Shown here: positions 1 to 11,818 of the stretch, piece after piece
Numbering within the stretch: the first letter of the stretch is position 1
Layout: each line of letters starts with the position of its first letter
Origin: Acidimicrobiia bacterium
GTDB taxonomy: Bacteria > Actinomycetota > Acidimicrobiia > IMCC26256 > PALSA-610
NCBI GenBank assembly: GCA_026002935.1
Contig: BPGH01000001.1
Span: 2,392,501-2,456,500 of the forward strand
Reading direction: 5' to 3'
DNA: 64,000 nt
The notes under the pieces: model-generated
Databases searched by the model: none
Seen by the model: only the letters and a program-made list of their open reading frames with translations
What the model was told of the DNA's origin: nothing
Program-made: the position numbers and the translations under genes

Positions 1-827
1 AGCACCTCGGCCACCCGGTCGGGGCCCCAGCCCGTCGCGTGCTCGAGGTACATCGGCAGCGCCGTGTCGGGGATCGACATGAGCTTGCCGAACTGCTCCG
101 CCGCCGGCTCCGCGATCCCCACGTAGTTGCCGAGTGACTTCGACATCTTCTTCTCGCCGTCGAGGCCGACGAGCAGCGGCGTGGTCAGCACCACCTGGGG
201 CCGCTGGCCCGCCTGCTGCTGCAGGTGCCGGCCGACGAGCAGGTTGAAGAGCTGGTCGGTGCCGCCCAGCTCGACGTCGGCGGCGACCCGCACCGAGTCG
301 AGCCCCTGCAGCAGCGGGTACAGGAGCTCCATCAGCGAGATCGGCACCCCGTCGCGGTAGCGGCGGGCGAAGTCGTCGCGCTCGAGCATCCGGGCGACGG
401 TCACCTGGGAGGTGAGCCCGAGCACGTCCTCCATGTCGAGGGCGGCGAGCCACTCGGAGTTGCGGCGGACCTCGAGCCGGCCCGGCGCCGTGTCGAGCAC
501 CGCACCGACCTGGTCGAGGTAGGTGCGGGCGTGCGCGTCGACCTCCTCGGCCGTGAGGCGCGGCCGCGTCGCCGAGCGGCCCGACGGGTCCCCGACCCGC
601 GCCGTGAAGTCGCCGATGATCAGCACCGCGACGTGTCCGAGGTCCTGGAAGCGGCGCAGGCGGCGCAGCACGACGGCGAAGCCGAGGTGGATGTCGGACG
701 CGGTCGGGTCGATGCCGAGCTTCACCCGCAGCGGCGCCCCGGAAGCGATGCGGTCGCGCAGCTCCCCGGCGGTGATGACGTCGACCGCGCCCGCCGTGAG
801 GAGCCGCACCTGCTCGTCCGCGTCCAC
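1..827 (-). CDS. tyrS: Tyrosyl-tRNA synthetase, C-terminus cut by window edge
   Basis: Charges tRNA-Tyr with tyrosine in the cytoplasm. About 275 N-terminal residues are visible. The class I signatures are present: [11 protein letters not shown] (HIGH region, about residues 40-50), [26 protein letters not shown], and KMSKSLGNY. The long HLG-type N-terminus followed by [14 protein letters not shown] resembles the TyrZ-like branch of bacterial TyrRS. The usual HIGH/HLGH motif reads HLGF, so the fourth residue is Phe instead of His. The start is GTG at 827; no other in-frame start was found close upstream. The gene runs off the left edge, so the anticodon-binding and S4 domains are not visible. 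It appears monocistronic; the next gene on the strand ends 60 bp upstream. Confidence 0.95.
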   Translation of the reverse strand, partial: MDADEQVRLLTAGAVDVITAGELRDRIASGAPLRVKLGIDPTASDIHLGFAVVLRRLRRFQDLGHVAVLIIGDFTARVGDPSGRSATRPRLTAEEVDAHARTYLDQVGAVLDTAPGRLEVRRNSEWLAALDMEDVLGLTSQVTVARMLERDDFARRYRDGVPISLMELLYPLLQGLDSVRVAADVELGGTDQLFNLLVGRHLQQQAGQRPQVVLTTPLLVGLDGEKKMSKSLGNYVGIAEPAAEQFGKLMSIPDTALPMYLEHATGWGPDRVAEV

Positions 828-887
828 GGCGGCGCACGGTAGCGCGGCGGGTGGTCCCGGCCGGCGGGATCCCCGGGGCCGGCGCGC

Positions 888-1661
888 TCAGCCGAACTTC
901 GCCGACAACCCGCCGTCGACCGGGATCACCGCGCCGTTCAGGTACGACGCGGCGGGCAGCGCGATCGACGCGACGACGTGCGCCACCTCCTCGGGGTCGC
1001 CGTAGCGCCCCAACGGCACCCGCCGGCGCGCGAACCGCTGCTTGGCCTCCTCGGGGATCGCCGCGGTCATCGCGGTGTGGATCGGGCCGGGGCACACGCA
1101 GTTGACCGTGACCCCCTGCGGGCCCAGCTCGCAGGCGAGCGAGCGCGTCAGCCCGACGACGCCGTGCTTGCTCGCGGTGTAGGGCGACAGGTACGGGGTC
1201 GCGCCGAGGCCCTCGGTCGAGGCGACGTTCACCACCCGCCCCGCCCGCTCGCGCACCAGCATCGGCAGGCAGGCGCGCACCATCGCGACGCAGCCGGTGA
1301 GGTTCACCGCGAGCGTCGCCGCCCACGCCTCGTCGTAGCCGGGGGCGTCGATCGCCACGGGGATGCTGATGCCCGCGTCGTTCACCAGCACGTCGACCGG
1401 CCCCAGCCGCTCACCCACCTCGCGCACGACCGCGGCGATCCGGTCGCGGTCGGTGACGTCGAGCGCGAACGCCGCGGCCGTCGCGCCCGCGCCGACGAGC
1501 TCCGCCGCGACGGCCTCGGCCCCCGGGGCGTCGCGGTCGGTGACCGCGACGCTCGCCCCCTCGGCCCCGAACACGCGCGCGATCGCCCGGCCCATGCCGC
1601 TCGCGGCCCCCGTCACCAGGACGACCCGGCCGGCGAGCGAACGGCTGCGGGTGACGAGCAC
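888..1661 (-). CDS. SDR-family NAD(P)-dependent oxidoreductase
   Basis: A short-chain dehydrogenase/reductase of about 257 residues, a typical classical SDR size. Visible motifs are the Rossmann glycine motif [13 protein letters not shown] near residue 17, LNVNDAG-type NDAGIS (NNAG region), and the catalytic YTASKHG (YxxxK) preceded by a Ser-containing STEG segment. The C-terminus has the usual PVDGG region. Substrate is not predictable; 3-oxoacyl-ACP reductase (FabG-like) or another alcohol/ketone reductase are the common annotations. GTG at 1661 is chosen because it puts the glycine motif at the normal distance; a GTG at 1670 is equally possible. It is divergent from the hydrolase at 1732, with 70 bp between them holding no clear promoter. 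Confidence 0.9.
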   Translation of the reverse strand: MLVTRSRSLAGRVVLVTGAASGMGRAIARVFGAEGASVAVTDRDAPGAEAVAAELVGAGATAAAFALDVTDRDRIAAVVREVGERLGPVDVLVNDAGISIPVAIDAPGYDEAWAATLAVNLTGCVAMVRACLPMLVRERAGRVVNVASTEGLGATPYLSPYTASKHGVVGLTRSLACELGPQGVTVNCVCPGPIHTAMTAAIPEEAKQRFARRRVPLGRYGDPEEVAHVVASIALPAASYLNGAVIPVDGGLSAKFG

Positions 1662-1731
1662 GGCGGGCACCGTACCCGCGCCGCGCCCGCCGGCCGGGCG
1701 GGCCGCGCGCCGCGCCGGGCACACTGACGGC

Positions 1732-2920
1732 GTGGACGACGTGTTCCTCGGTGCCTCGCGGCCCCTCGGGCACGGCTTCTGGCCGCTCCCCGAGGACGCC
1801 CCGGACGTCACGCCCGGACGCGAGCCGGTCCGCATCGTGACGCCCGACGGCGCCCTGGTGCGCGGCCTGTTCTGGACGCCGCCGGGCGGGCGCTGGCGCA
1901 CGGCGGTGATCCTCACCCACCCGCGCGCGGACTTCTCGGTCCACTACGCGTGCCCGCTGCTCGCGGCCGCCGGCTTCGGCGTGCTCGGGTTCGCGACCCG
2001 CTACCTGAACAACGACACCGACTGCCTCCACGAGGCCGCGGCGGCCGACGTCGCGGCCGCCGCCGCGTGGGTTCGCGCCCGCGGCGCCGACGCGGTCGCC
2101 CTGTTCGGCAACAGCGGCGGCGGCTCGCTCACCGCCCTCGCCCACGTCACCCACGGCGTCGGCGACGCGTGGATCGGCGTCGCCGCGCACCCGGGCGAGG
2201 GCGAGTTCATGCTGCAGGCGATCGACCCGTCGGTCGCCGACGAGCACGACCCGTTCTCCGTCGTCCCCGAGCTCGACATGTACGACCCGGCGAACGGGTG
2301 GCGGCCGTGGCCCCAGCCCTCCAGCTACGACCCGGCCTGGGTCGCGCGGTACCGGGAGGCCCAGCGGGCCCGGGTCGCCCGCATCGACGCGCGGGCACGG
2401 GCCCGGCTCGAGGAGGCGGCCGACGCACGCGAGCGGGCGAAGCGGCTCCCGCGCGGGTCCGACGCGTGGCGCGCGGCCCGCAAGCGCGCCGTGCACCTCG
2501 AGTCCCTGACGATCTACCGCACCCTCGCCGACCCGGCGTATCTCGACCCGGCGATCGACCCGGACGACCGCCCGCTCGGATCGCTGTTCGCGTTCCCGGA
2601 CCCCTTCGACGCGAACTACGGGCGCGCGCGGCCTCGCGCGCACGATGACGGCGCGCGGCTGGCTGTCGACGTGGTCCGGCCTGTCCTCGCGCGCCCGGCT
2701 CGCGGACACGATGCCGCAGGTGCGCGTGCCCGTCCTCGTCGTGCACCCGACGGCCGACACCGAGATCCGCATCCGCCAGGCCCGGGCGATCGCCGCCGCG
2801 GCCGGCGGCGACGACGTCACCTACGAGGAGGTGCCCCGCGCGCCGCACTACCTCGAGGGTCACCGCCGCGAGGTGATGGCGTTCGTGGCCGAGTGGATCG
2901 CGGCGCGGCTGGGCCGCTGA
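1732..2920 (+). CDS. Alpha/beta hydrolase (frameshifted in this sequence)
   Basis: Putative serine hydrolase of the alpha/beta fold, about 396 residues. The nucleophile elbow FGNSGGGS (GxSxG type) is near residue 125. The acid [10 protein letters not shown] and the terminal histidine APHYLEGH are near the C-terminus, so a full catalytic triad is present. A large helical insert rich in Arg/Ala/Glu lies between the elbow and the acid residue. The reading frame breaks once near 2625-2640, in a CGCGCGCGG run; upstream reads to about 2630 and the continuation starts before ATG 2645. I treat this as a sequencing indel because both halves align as one fold. GTG 1732 is the start. The 3' end overlaps the convergent glycosylase gene by about 100 bp. 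Substrate unknown. Confidence 0.75.
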
Positions 2921-3494
2921 ACCGGCTGACGTGCGGGTCGCCGGGCACGAAGAACCGCAGCGGCAGCGCCTCGCCCCGGCCGGGTGCCAGGCCGACGCGC
3001 GCGCTCACCCCCGGCCGGGCCGGCGGGGGCACGCCGTCGTCGAGGATGCCGACGGGCCCCCGCACCAGGTCGGCGCCGTCGTGCGCGCGGTCGAACCCGA
3101 ACGCCTGCCCGAGGCGTCCCGGGCCGCGCAGGAGGTCGCGGTCGGAGCGGGCCTTCGGCCGGCGGGACCGCATCGTGTCGAGACCCCGCAGGGGCGCGGC
3201 GGCGCGCAGCAGCACCGCGTGGGGCTGGGAGCCCGGGCCGCACACGACGTTGGCGCACCAGTGCATGCCGTAGGAGAAGTACACGTACAGGCCGCCGGGC
3301 GGGCCGAACATCGTCGCGTTGCGGGCGGTGCGCCCCCGGAAGGCATGGCTGCCGGGGTCGTCGGCGCCGCAGTAGGCCTCGACCTCCACGATGCGCGCCG
3401 CGAGCCGCCCGTACACGAGCACCTTGTTCAGCAGGTCCGGCGCGACGGCCGGCGCGTCGCGGTCGTAGAACGCGCGCCCGAGCCGGCGGCCCAC
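2817..3494 (-). CDS. 3-methyladenine DNA glycosylase (AAG/MPG family)
   Basis: Base-excision repair glycosylase that removes alkylated purines, of the eukaryote-like AAG fold found in many bacteria. About 225 residues. Recognisable segments are [39 protein letters not shown] with the catalytic Glu, [19 protein letters not shown], and [17 protein letters not shown]. The family normally ends soon after a PGDPHVSR segment; here the frame continues about 35 more residues into the convergent hydrolase gene. The true stop may therefore have been lost to an indel near 2925. GTG 3494 follows the argH stop by one base, so the gene is the last member of the arginine transcription unit, probably by read-through. 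Confidence 0.88.
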   Translation of the reverse strand: MGRRLGRAFYDRDAPAVAPDLLNKVLVYGRLAARIVEVEAYCGADDPGSHAFRGRTARNATMFGPPGGLYVYFSYGMHWCANVVCGPGSQPHAVLLRAAAPLRGLDTMRSRRPKARSDRDLLRGPGRLGQAFGFDRAHDGADLVRGPVGILDDGVPPPARPGVSARVGLAPGRGEALPLRFFVPGDPHVSRFSGPAAPRSTRPRTPSPRGGDPRGSAARGAPPRR

Positions 3495-3495
3495 G

Positions 3496-4904
3496 TCAGC
3501 GGCCGAGCCAGGTCCGCTGGCGGTCGAGGCGCGCACGGGCGGCCTCGAGCTGGCGCGCCACGGGGGCCGGACCGGCGCCCCCGGGGGTGGTACGCCGTCC
3601 GCAGGGCACTGCCCGGTTCGAGCAGCGCGAGCGCGTCGGGGCCGAGACGCGGGTCGTTCGCGACGAGCTCGGCGAGCGGCACGCCGCGCTCCACGGTCTG
3701 GCGCACGAGGCCGCCCACGATCGCGTGCGCCTCGCGGAACGGTGTGCCGCGCTCGACGAGCAGCTCCGCGAGGTCCGTCGCGGCGTTCGCGGGGCTGTCG
3801 GCCGCCTGCGTCATCCGCTCCTCGACGAACTCCACGGTCGCGAGGAGGCCGGTGAGCGCCGACAGCGAGCGGGCACAGGTGTCGAGTGCGTCGAACAGCG
3901 GTTCCTTGTCCTCCTGCAGGTCCCGGTTGTAGGCGAGCGGCAGCCCCTTGAGCGTCGCGAGGAACCCCGCGAGGTCGCCGACGAGCCGGCCCGCCTTGCC
4001 CCGCGCCAGCTCGGCGATGTCGGGGTTCTTCTTCTGGGGGAGCATCGACGAACCGGTCGCGTAGGCGTCGGCGAGCCGCACGAACCCGAACTCCTCGGTC
4101 GACCACAGCACGATCTCCTCGCCGAGGCGCGACAGGTGGACCTGCGTGAGCGCCGCGACGAACAGCGCCTCGGCGACGAAGTCGCGGTCCGACACCGCGT
4201 CGAGCGAGTTCTCGAACACGCGGGCGAAGCCGAGGTCGGCCGCCACCGCCGCCGGGTCGAGCGGCAGGCCGGAACCCGCGAGCGCACCGGCGCCCAGCGG
4301 CGAGACGTCGGCCCGGTCGAGGCAGTCGCGCCAGCGGTCGACGTCGCGGGCGAACGCCCAGAAGTGCGCGAGGAGGTGGTGGGCGAGCAGCACCGGCTGG
4401 GCGCGCTGCAGGTGCGTGTAGCCGGGGACCGCGACGTCGCCGTGCTCGTCCGCGCGCCGCAGCAGCACCTCCTGGAGCGCGTGGATGCGGGCGACGTGGG
4501 CGTGCCCCTCCCGCCGGAGGTACAGCCGCAGGTCGAGCGCGACCTGGTCGTTGCGGCTCCGGCCCGTGTGGAGCTTCGCGCCGGTGCACCCGCCAGCTCG
4601 GTGACCCGCCGCTCGATCGCGGTGTGGATGTCCTCGTCCGTCTCCGCGAACGCGAAGGTGCCGGTCGCGAGCTCCTCGCCGACGCGGTCCAACGCGGCGA
4701 GCACGATGTCGCGCTCCTCGCCGGTCAGCAGCCCGACCTGCGCGAGCATCCGCACGTGGGCCCGGGACCCGGCGAGGTCGTCCGCCGCGAGCCGGCGGTC
4801 GAACGGGAGGCTGACCGTGAACGCGAGCAGCTCGTCGGCGGGCGCCTCGCCGAAGCGGCCGTGCCAGAGCGGGCGGGCGCCGGGGGCGCCGGCCCCGTCG
4901 CCGG

Positions 4905-4908
<4 letters not shown>
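3496..4908 (-). CDS. argH: Argininosuccinate lyase (two frameshifts)
   Basis: Last step of arginine synthesis: cleaves argininosuccinate to arginine and fumarate. Fumarase/aspartase superfamily. Visible are the N-terminal LWHGRFGEAPADELLAF, HTGRSRNDQ, GYTHLQRAQP, and the superfamily signature GSSMLPQKKNPD with the catalytic serine loop. The frame breaks twice: near 4580-4590 (before the HTGRSRNDQ segment) and near 3583-3590 in a CCCCCGGGGG run. The restored C-terminus ends RQRTWLGR and stops at 3496. The span fits a protein of about 470 residues, the usual length. GTG 4908 overlaps the argG stop as GTGA. The breaks fall in GC homopolymers and both flanks are conserved, so errors are likelier than decay. 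Confidence 0.9.
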
Positions 4909-6116
<1,208 letters not shown>

Positions 6117-6173
6117 GGCTCCCCTTCCCCGGCGCGCGGCGCCGGCACCCGCGCCGCGCACCCTCCGTCGGAC

Positions 6174-6647
6174 CTACAGACCCGCCAGCTCGGCGAGCTC
6201 GGACGCCATCGCCGCCCCGCCCACCGATTCGTTCACGACGACGAGCAGCGTGTCGTCGCCCGCCACCGTACCGAGGATGTGCGCCAGGCCGGCCCGGTCC
6301 AACGCCGAACCGACGACGTGCGCGCTGCCCGGCGGCGTCCGCAGCACCACGAGGTTGCCGCTGTGGGCGACCTCGACGACGAACTCACCGAGCACGCGCC
6401 GCAGGTGGTCGTCGGAGCCGCTGCGCTCACCGCGCGTGTAGTCGGGGATGGCGTAGGCCATCGTCCCGCCGGGGATCCGCACCTTGACCGCCCCGAGCTC
6501 CTCCAGGTCGCGGCTGACGGTCGCCTGCGTGGCGACGATCCCCTCCGCCTCGAGGAGCTGGACGAGCTGCGCCTGGCTCGAGACCGGCTGTTCCTCCAGG
6601 ATGCGCAGGATGCGGTGCTGGCGCTGCGGCTTGCCGAGCGTCGTCAT
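6174..6647 (-). CDS. argR: Arginine repressor ArgR
   Basis: Arginine-responsive transcriptional regulator of 157 residues, normal for the family. The N-terminal winged helix contains [26 protein letters not shown]-type residues (seen as [16 protein letters not shown]). The C-terminal oligomerisation and arginine-binding domain carries [12 protein letters not shown], with the GT.AGDDT motif that contacts arginine. ATG 6647 overlaps the argF stop as ATGA. Its place inside the operon between argF and argG is common in Actinobacteria and implies autoregulation through an operator before argC. Confidence 0.95.
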   Translation of the reverse strand: MTTLGKPQRQHRILRILEEQPVSSQAQLVQLLEAEGIVATQATVSRDLEELGAVKVRIPGGTMAYAIPDYTRGERSGSDDHLRRVLGEFVVEVAHSGNLVVLRTPPGSAHVVGSALDRAGLAHILGTVAGDDTLLVVVNESVGGAAMASELAELAGL

Positions 6648-7555
6648 CGCCCCTCCCCGACGAGCTCCGCGAACAACGACCGGGCCGCGTGCATCCGGTT
6701 GGCGGCCTGCTGCCACACGACCGAGCGCGGTCCGTCGATCACCTCGGACGCGACCTCCTCGCCCCGGTGGGCCGGGAGGCAGTGCATGAACACGGCCTGC
6801 GGGCCCGCGGCTGCCATCAGCGCGGCGTCGACGGTCCACCCCGCGAACGCCCGGCGCCGCTGCTCGGCCTCGTCCTCCTGGCCCATCGAGGTCCACACGT
6901 CGGTGTAGACGACGTCGGCGTCGCGCACGGCGTCGTACGGGTCGGCCGCGAGATCGACCGTGCCGCCGAGGTTGCGGGCCCGCTCGACGACGTCGGGATC
7001 GAGCTCGAAGCCCGGTGGGGACGCGACGACCAGCTCGATGCCCGACAGCGCGGCGCCGAACGCGAGCGACGCCGCGACGTTGTTGCCGTCACCGACGTAC
7101 GCGACGCGCAGCCCCTCGAGCGTGCCGAACCGCTCGCGGATCGTGAGCAGGTCGGCGAGCGCCTGGCACGGGTGCGCGGCGTCCGACAGGAGGTTGACGA
7201 CCGGCACGTCGACCGCGCCCTGCATGCGCTCGAGCAGACCGTGGGCCCGGACCCGCGCGGCGATGATCCGGCACATCGAGGCGAGGGTGCGGGCGACGTC
7301 CTCGGCCGACTCGCGGTCGTCGATCCGGACGTCCTCCTCGCGGATGAAGATGGGGTGCCCGCCCAGGGTCGCGACGGCGACCTCGACCGACACCCGCGTA
7401 CGCGTCGAAGGCTTCTCGAAGTACGCGGCGACGGCGTGGCCGCCGAGCACGGCGGGCACCGACCCCGGCTCGCGCTTCCAGCGCAGCGCCCGGTCCAGGA
7501 TGCGCGTGAGCGCGCCCGGCCCGAGGTCGTCGAGCTCGAGGAGCCGGGCGGTCAC
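6644..7555 (-). CDS. argF: Ornithine carbamoyltransferase
   Basis: Makes citrulline from ornithine and carbamoyl phosphate. 303 residues. Carbamoyl-phosphate motif [22 protein letters not shown], and the ornithine-site signature [13 protein letters not shown] identify it as OTC rather than aspartate carbamoyltransferase. [10 protein letters not shown] is also typical. GTG 7555 overlaps the argD stop (GTGA) and its stop overlaps the argR ATG (ATGA). Carbamoyl phosphate would come from the carAB genes in the pyr operon of this same window. Confidence 0.96.
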   Translation of the reverse strand: MTARLLELDDLGPGALTRILDRALRWKREPGSVPAVLGGHAVAAYFEKPSTRTRVSVEVAVATLGGHPIFIREEDVRIDDRESAEDVARTLASMCRIIAARVRAHGLLERMQGAVDVPVVNLLSDAAHPCQALADLLTIRERFGTLEGLRVAYVGDGNNVAASLAFGAALSGIELVVASPPGFELDPDVVERARNLGGTVDLAADPYDAVRDADVVYTDVWTSMGQEDEAEQRRRAFAGWTVDAALMAAAGPQAVFMHCLPAHRGEEVASEVIDGPRSVVWQQAANRMHAARSLFAELVGEGR

Positions 7556-8760
7556 GACCCCGCCCCCGCGCCGGCACCGGCCAGGACGCCGGTGAGGATG
7601 GCGACCGCCTCGTCGATCTCGTCGTCGCGCACCAGCAGCGACGGGGCGAAGCGCAGCGCGCTCGGGGTGACCGCGTTCACGACCAGCCCGGCGGCCAGGC
7701 ACCGCCCGGCGACGTCCCGCGCGTCGGTCCCCGGCGCCAGCTCTGCCGCCAGGAGGAGCCCGAGGCCCCGCACGCCCGTCACGCCGGGCACGCGTGCGAG
7801 CCGCTCGCGCAGCCGTGCGCCCGCCCGCGCCGCGCGCTCGGGCACCCGCTCGCGCTCCATCACGTCGAGCACGGCGAGGGCGGCGCGCGCCGCGAGCGGC
7901 TGGCCGCCGAACGTCGTCGCGTGGTCGCCGGGCGCGAACGCCGCCGCCACCTCGGCGCGCGCCCAGCACGCGCCGATCGGGACGCCGTTGCCGAGCGCCT
8001 TCGCCATCGTCACGACGTCGGGCCGGACGCCGGCGTGGGCGAACCCGAACCACTCGCCCGTGCGCCCGAAGCCGGTCTGCACCTCGTCGAGCACGAGCAG
8101 CACCTCCCGTTCGTCGCACAGCCGCCGGACGCCCTGCAGGTACTCGGGCGGGGCGGCGTGCACGCCGCCCTCCCCCTGCACGGGCTCGAGCAGCACGGCG
8201 GCGACGCGCTCGTCGACGGCGGCCTCGAGGGACCGCAGGTCGGCGAACGGCACGTACCGGAATCCCTCCGGCAGCGGCTGGAACGGCTCGTGCTTGGCCG
8301 GCTGACCCGTCGCGGCGAGCGTCGTCATCGTGCGGCCGTGGAAGGAGCCGTAGGCGGACACGACGTGGTAGCGGTCGGTCGCACCGTGGGCGCGCGCGTG
8401 GCGGCGCGCGAGCTTGAGCGCGCACTCGTTCGCCTCGGCGCCGGAGTTGCAGAAGAAGACACGCCCGCCGCCGCCGACGAGCGCGTCGATGCGCGCCGCG
8501 AGCCGGGGCTGGAGGTCGTTGTGGTACAGGTTCGAGACGTGCAGCAGGGTGCGCGCCTGGTCGGCGATCGCGTCGGCGACCTCGGGGTGCGCGTGCCCGA
8601 GGGACGTGACCGCGAGGCCGGACAGGAAGTCGAGGTAGCGCCGTCCCTCGGCGTCGTGGAGCACGGTGCCCTCACCGCGGACGAAGGTGACGGGCAGGCG
8701 CGCGTAGGTCTGCATCACGTGGCGCGCGTCGAGCGCCTGGGCCGTGTCGGGCGCGTTCAC
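7552..8760 (-). CDS. argD: Acetylornithine aminotransferase
   Basis: PLP-dependent class III aminotransferase that converts N-acetylglutamate semialdehyde to N-acetylornithine. 402 residues. Visible are [40 protein letters not shown] (cofactor-binding Asp) and MAKALGNG with the Schiff-base lysine, then [12 protein letters not shown] 8760 overlaps the argB stop as GTGA. Intact and in operon order. Confidence 0.96.
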   Translation of the reverse strand: MNAPDTAQALDARHVMQTYARLPVTFVRGEGTVLHDAEGRRYLDFLSGLAVTSLGHAHPEVADAIADQARTLLHVSNLYHNDLQPRLAARIDALVGGGGRVFFCNSGAEANECALKLARRHARAHGATDRYHVVSAYGSFHGRTMTTLAATGQPAKHEPFQPLPEGFRYVPFADLRSLEAAVDERVAAVLLEPVQGEGGVHAAPPEYLQGVRRLCDEREVLLVLDEVQTGFGRTGEWFGFAHAGVRPDVVTMAKALGNGVPIGACWARAEVAAAFAPGDHATTFGGQPLAARAALAVLDVMERERVPERAARAGARLRERLARVPGVTGVRGLGLLLAAELAPGTDARDVAGRCLAAGLVVNAVTPSALRFAPSLLVRDDEIDEAVAILTGVLAGAGAGAGS

Positions 8761-9629
8761 GGGTGCACCATCGTGCCGACACCCTCCCGGGTGAAGAACT
8801 CGAGCAGCAGCGCGTGCGGGAGCCGGCCGTCGAGCACGTGCGCGCGCCGGACACCGTTGCGCAGCGCCGAGATGCACGACTCGAGCTTGGGGATCATGCC
8901 CTCCGACACCTTGCCCGCCGCGATCAGTCGCTCCAACCCGGCGACGTCGACGCGCGAGATCAGCGACTCCTCGTCGGGCCAGTCCTCGTAGACCCCGGCG
9001 ACGTCGGTGAGGTACACGAGCTTCTCGGCGTGCAGCGCCTCCGCGACGGCGCCGGCGACCGTGTCCGCGTTGACGTTGTAGGCCTGGCCCGAGTCGTCGA
9101 CCCCGACGGTCGCGATGACGGGGATCAGCTCCTCGCGCAGCAGCCGCAGGACGATCGTCGGGTCGATCTCGCGCACCTCGCCGACGTAGCCGAGCCGCGG
9201 GTCGCGTTGCTCGACGCGCAGGAGGCCGGCGTCCTCGCCCGACAGGCCCACGGCGTAGGAGCCGTGGCGGTTGATCGACGCGACGATCTCCCGGTTCACC
9301 TTGCCGACGAGCGCCATGCGGACGATGTCGACGGTCTCGGTGTCGGTGACGCGCCGGCCGTCGACGAACTCCGGCTCCTTGCCGAGGCGCCGCATGAGGT
9401 CGGTGATCTGGGGTCCGCCGCCGTGGACCACGACGGGGTTGATGCCGACGAGGCGCATCAGCACGACGTCGGTCGCGAAGAGCTCGGCGAGCTCGGGGCG
9501 CTCCATCGCGTGACCGCCGTACTTGACGACGACCGTGCGCCCCGAGAACTCGCGGATGTACGGCAGCGCCTCGGCGAGGATCCGCGCCTTCGCCCCGGCG
9601 TCGCGCACGCGCTCGTCCATCGTGGTCAC
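8757..9629 (-). CDS. argB: Acetylglutamate kinase
   Basis: Phosphorylates N-acetylglutamate, the usual arginine-inhibited step. About 290 residues, amino acid kinase fold. Key segments are VVVKYGGHAM (nucleotide-binding Lys/Gly), VVVHGGGPQI, NVNADTVAGAVAEAL and EGMIPKLESC. GTG 9629 gives the same GTGA overlap with argJ seen at most junctions; ATG 9620 is the alternative. The extended N-terminus (ARILAEALPYIREF) is the kind associated with arginine-sensitive enzymes; sensitivity itself is inferred. Confidence 0.96.
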   Translation of the reverse strand: MTTMDERVRDAGAKARILAEALPYIREFSGRTVVVKYGGHAMERPELAELFATDVVLMRLVGINPVVVHGGGPQITDLMRRLGKEPEFVDGRRVTDTETVDIVRMALVGKVNREIVASINRHGSYAVGLSGEDAGLLRVEQRDPRLGYVGEVREIDPTIVLRLLREELIPVIATVGVDDSGQAYNVNADTVAGAVAEALHAEKLVYLTDVAGVYEDWPDEESLISRVDVAGLERLIAAGKVSEGMIPKLESCISALRNGVRRAHVLDGRLPHALLLEFFTREGVGTMVHP

Positions 9630-10783
9630 GACGTCCGCCGGTTCTCGTCGACGTACGCGTGCGAGAGGTCGGTCGTGAGCACCGTGGCGGTGCCGTGCGC
9701 CACGCCGAGGTCGCACGCGATCGTGATCTCCCGCCCCGCCATCTCCCGGGCGAGCGCGTCGGCGTCGTGCGCGCACGCGACGCCGTCGCGGCAGACGGTG
9801 ATCCCGTTGTAGGCGATCGCGACCCGCTCGGGGTCGAGGTGCGCGCCGCTCGCACCGAGCTCGGAGAGCACGCGGCCCCAGTACGGGTCGGAGCCGTTGA
9901 GGGAGCACTGCACGAGCTGGCTCCCGGCGACCGCCCGGGCCGCGAGGCGCGCGTCCGCGTCGGAGCGCGCGCCCGTGACCGTGACCCGTACGAACTTCGT
10001 GGCCCCCTCGGCGTCGCGCGCCATCTGCTCGGCGAGCGAACCGCAGACCTCGGTCAGGGCGTCGGTGAAGGCGTGCGCGTCCACCGGACCGGCGCGGCCG
10101 CCGGCGAGGACGAGCACCGAGTCGTTGGTGGAGCGCGCGCCGTCGACACAGAGGCAGTCGAAGGTCGACGAGACGGCCGTCGCGAGGGCCCGCTGCAGCC
10201 GCGGCGCGGGCACCTCGGCGTCGGTGACGACGACGGCGAGCATCGTGGCCATCGCCGGCGAGAGCATCGCCGCCCCCTTGGCCATTGCGCCGAGCGTCGC
10301 GGCGCCCGCGCGCGCGGTCGCCTCCTTCGGGACGGTGTCGGTCGTCATGATCGCCCGCGCCGCGTCGGAGCCTCCGCTCGCCGAGAGGGCGCCGCACAGG
10401 GCGGGGATCCCCGACTCGACCGGCGCCATCGGCATCGGGATGCCGATGAGGCCGGTGGAGCACACGAGCACGTCCTCGGCGCGCACCCCGAGCCCCTCGG
10501 CGGTGAGGTCGCACATGCGGCGGGCGTCGGCGCGGCCGGCCGCGCCGGTGGCGGCGTTGGCGTTGCCCGAGTTGAGCACCACGGCGGCGGCGCGCCCGTC
10601 GCGCAGGTGCGCGCGGCTGACCTGCACCGGCGCCGCCTGCACGAGGTTCGTCGTGAACACCCCGGCCGCGGCGACCGCCGCGCGGTCCTCGGTCGCGACG
10701 ATCGCCAGGTCGGGGGCGCCCGAGGGCTTGATGCCGGACGCGATCCCGCCCGCGACGAACCCGCGGACCGCGGTGACGCTCAC
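9626..10783 (-). CDS. argJ: Glutamate N-acetyltransferase / amino-acid acetyltransferase ArgJ
   Basis: Transfers acetyl from acetylornithine to glutamate, closing the cyclic arginine pathway; some members also use acetyl-CoA. 385 residues. The autoprocessing site MATMLAVVVTD, which cleaves before the nucleophilic Thr to make alpha and beta chains, is clear. Also present are VLNSGNANAATG, CSTGLIGIPMPM and AIMTTDTVPKEA. GTG 10783 overlaps the argC stop as GTGA. Because argJ is present, no separate argE-type deacetylase is needed and none is seen here. Confidence 0.96.
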   Translation of the reverse strand: MSVTAVRGFVAGGIASGIKPSGAPDLAIVATEDRAAVAAAGVFTTNLVQAAPVQVSRAHLRDGRAAAVVLNSGNANAATGAAGRADARRMCDLTAEGLGVRAEDVLVCSTGLIGIPMPMAPVESGIPALCGALSASGGSDAARAIMTTDTVPKEATARAGAATLGAMAKGAAMLSPAMATMLAVVVTDAEVPAPRLQRALATAVSSTFDCLCVDGARSTNDSVLVLAGGRAGPVDAHAFTDALTEVCGSLAEQMARDAEGATKFVRVTVTGARSDADARLAARAVAGSQLVQCSLNGSDPYWGRVLSELGASGAHLDPERVAIAYNGITVCRDGVACAHDADALAREMAGREITIACDLGVAHGTATVLTTDLSHAYVDENRRTS

Positions 10784-11818
10784 GGGGCGACCCCGAGCAG
10801 CGGCAGCCCGGTCGTCTCCGGCAGGTCGAGCAGCACGTTGCACGCCTGGATCGCCTGGCCCGCGGCGCCCTTCACGAGGTTGTCCTCGGCCGCGATCGCC
10901 AGCACCGTCCCGGTGCGGGTGTCGAACCGCACGGTGACGTGGACGGCGTTCGCGCCGTAGGTCGGCCCGCGTGCCCGACGGCTCGTCGACCACCACCACG
11001 CACGGGTCCTGCGCGTAGAAGTCGCGGTAGTGCTCGAGCAGCCGTGCCGACGACAGGCCCGGCGACGCCGGGCGCGCGTAGCAGGTGGCGAGGATCCCCC
11101 GCGTGATCGGCACGAGGTGCGGGGTGAAGAGCACCTCGACCGGCTGGCGCGCCACCCTCGACAGCGCCTGCTCCATCTCGGCGGTGTGGCGGTGCGTGAG
11201 CAGGCCGTAGGCGCTGACGTTCTCGTTCGCCTCGGAGAACAGGCTGGTCGTCCTGAGGGCGCGCCCCGCGCCCGAGACCCCCGAGACCGCGTTCGCGACG
11301 ATGCCCCGCGGCTCCACGAGCCCCTCGGCGAGGAGCGGGGCGAGCGCGAGGCTCACCGCGGTCGGGTAGCAGCCGGGGACGGCGACGTGGCGGCGGGCGG
11401 CGAGCGCGTCGCGGTAGAGCTCGACGAGCCCGTACGCGAACTCGCCGAGCAGCTCGGGCGCGGCGTGGGGCTCGCCGTACCAGCGGCGGTACGTGTCGGC
11501 CGGGAGGCGGAAGTCGGCGGCGAGGTCGACGAGGTGCCCCACGCGGCCGACGAGGTCGGGGGCGAGGAGCTGCGACGCGCCGTGCGGCAGCGCACTGAAG
11601 ACGACGTCGAGGCCGGTGAGGTCGTCGGGCGCGTACGGCGCGTAGCGCGTCGTCCCGTACGCGGGCCGCAGCGCCGGGTACACCTCGCCGATCTCGGCGC
11701 CCGCGTTCGTCTCGGCGGTGACGTGGACGACCTCGAGCTCGGGGTGCGCGGCGCACAGCCGCAGCAGCTCGGCACCGGTATACCCTGAACCGCCGAGGAT
11801 CCCGGCGCGATACGCCAT
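10780..11818 (-). CDS. argC: N-acetyl-gamma-glutamyl-phosphate reductase (one frameshift)
   Basis: NADPH-dependent reductase of the arginine pathway and the first gene of its operon. The N-terminal GILGGSGYTGAELLRL is the NADP-binding motif. VPGCYPTAVSL contains the catalytic Cys, and HRHTAEMEQ and TPHLVPITRG follow. The frame breaks once near 10962-10975. After correction the protein continues PTYGANAVHVTVRF and ends LLGVAP at a TGA overlapping argJ. The corrected length, about 346 residues, is normal. ATG 11818 lies seven bases after a TATGCT element, so leaderless initiation is likely. This ATG overlaps the ATG of the divergent gene at 11817. Confidence 0.93.
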
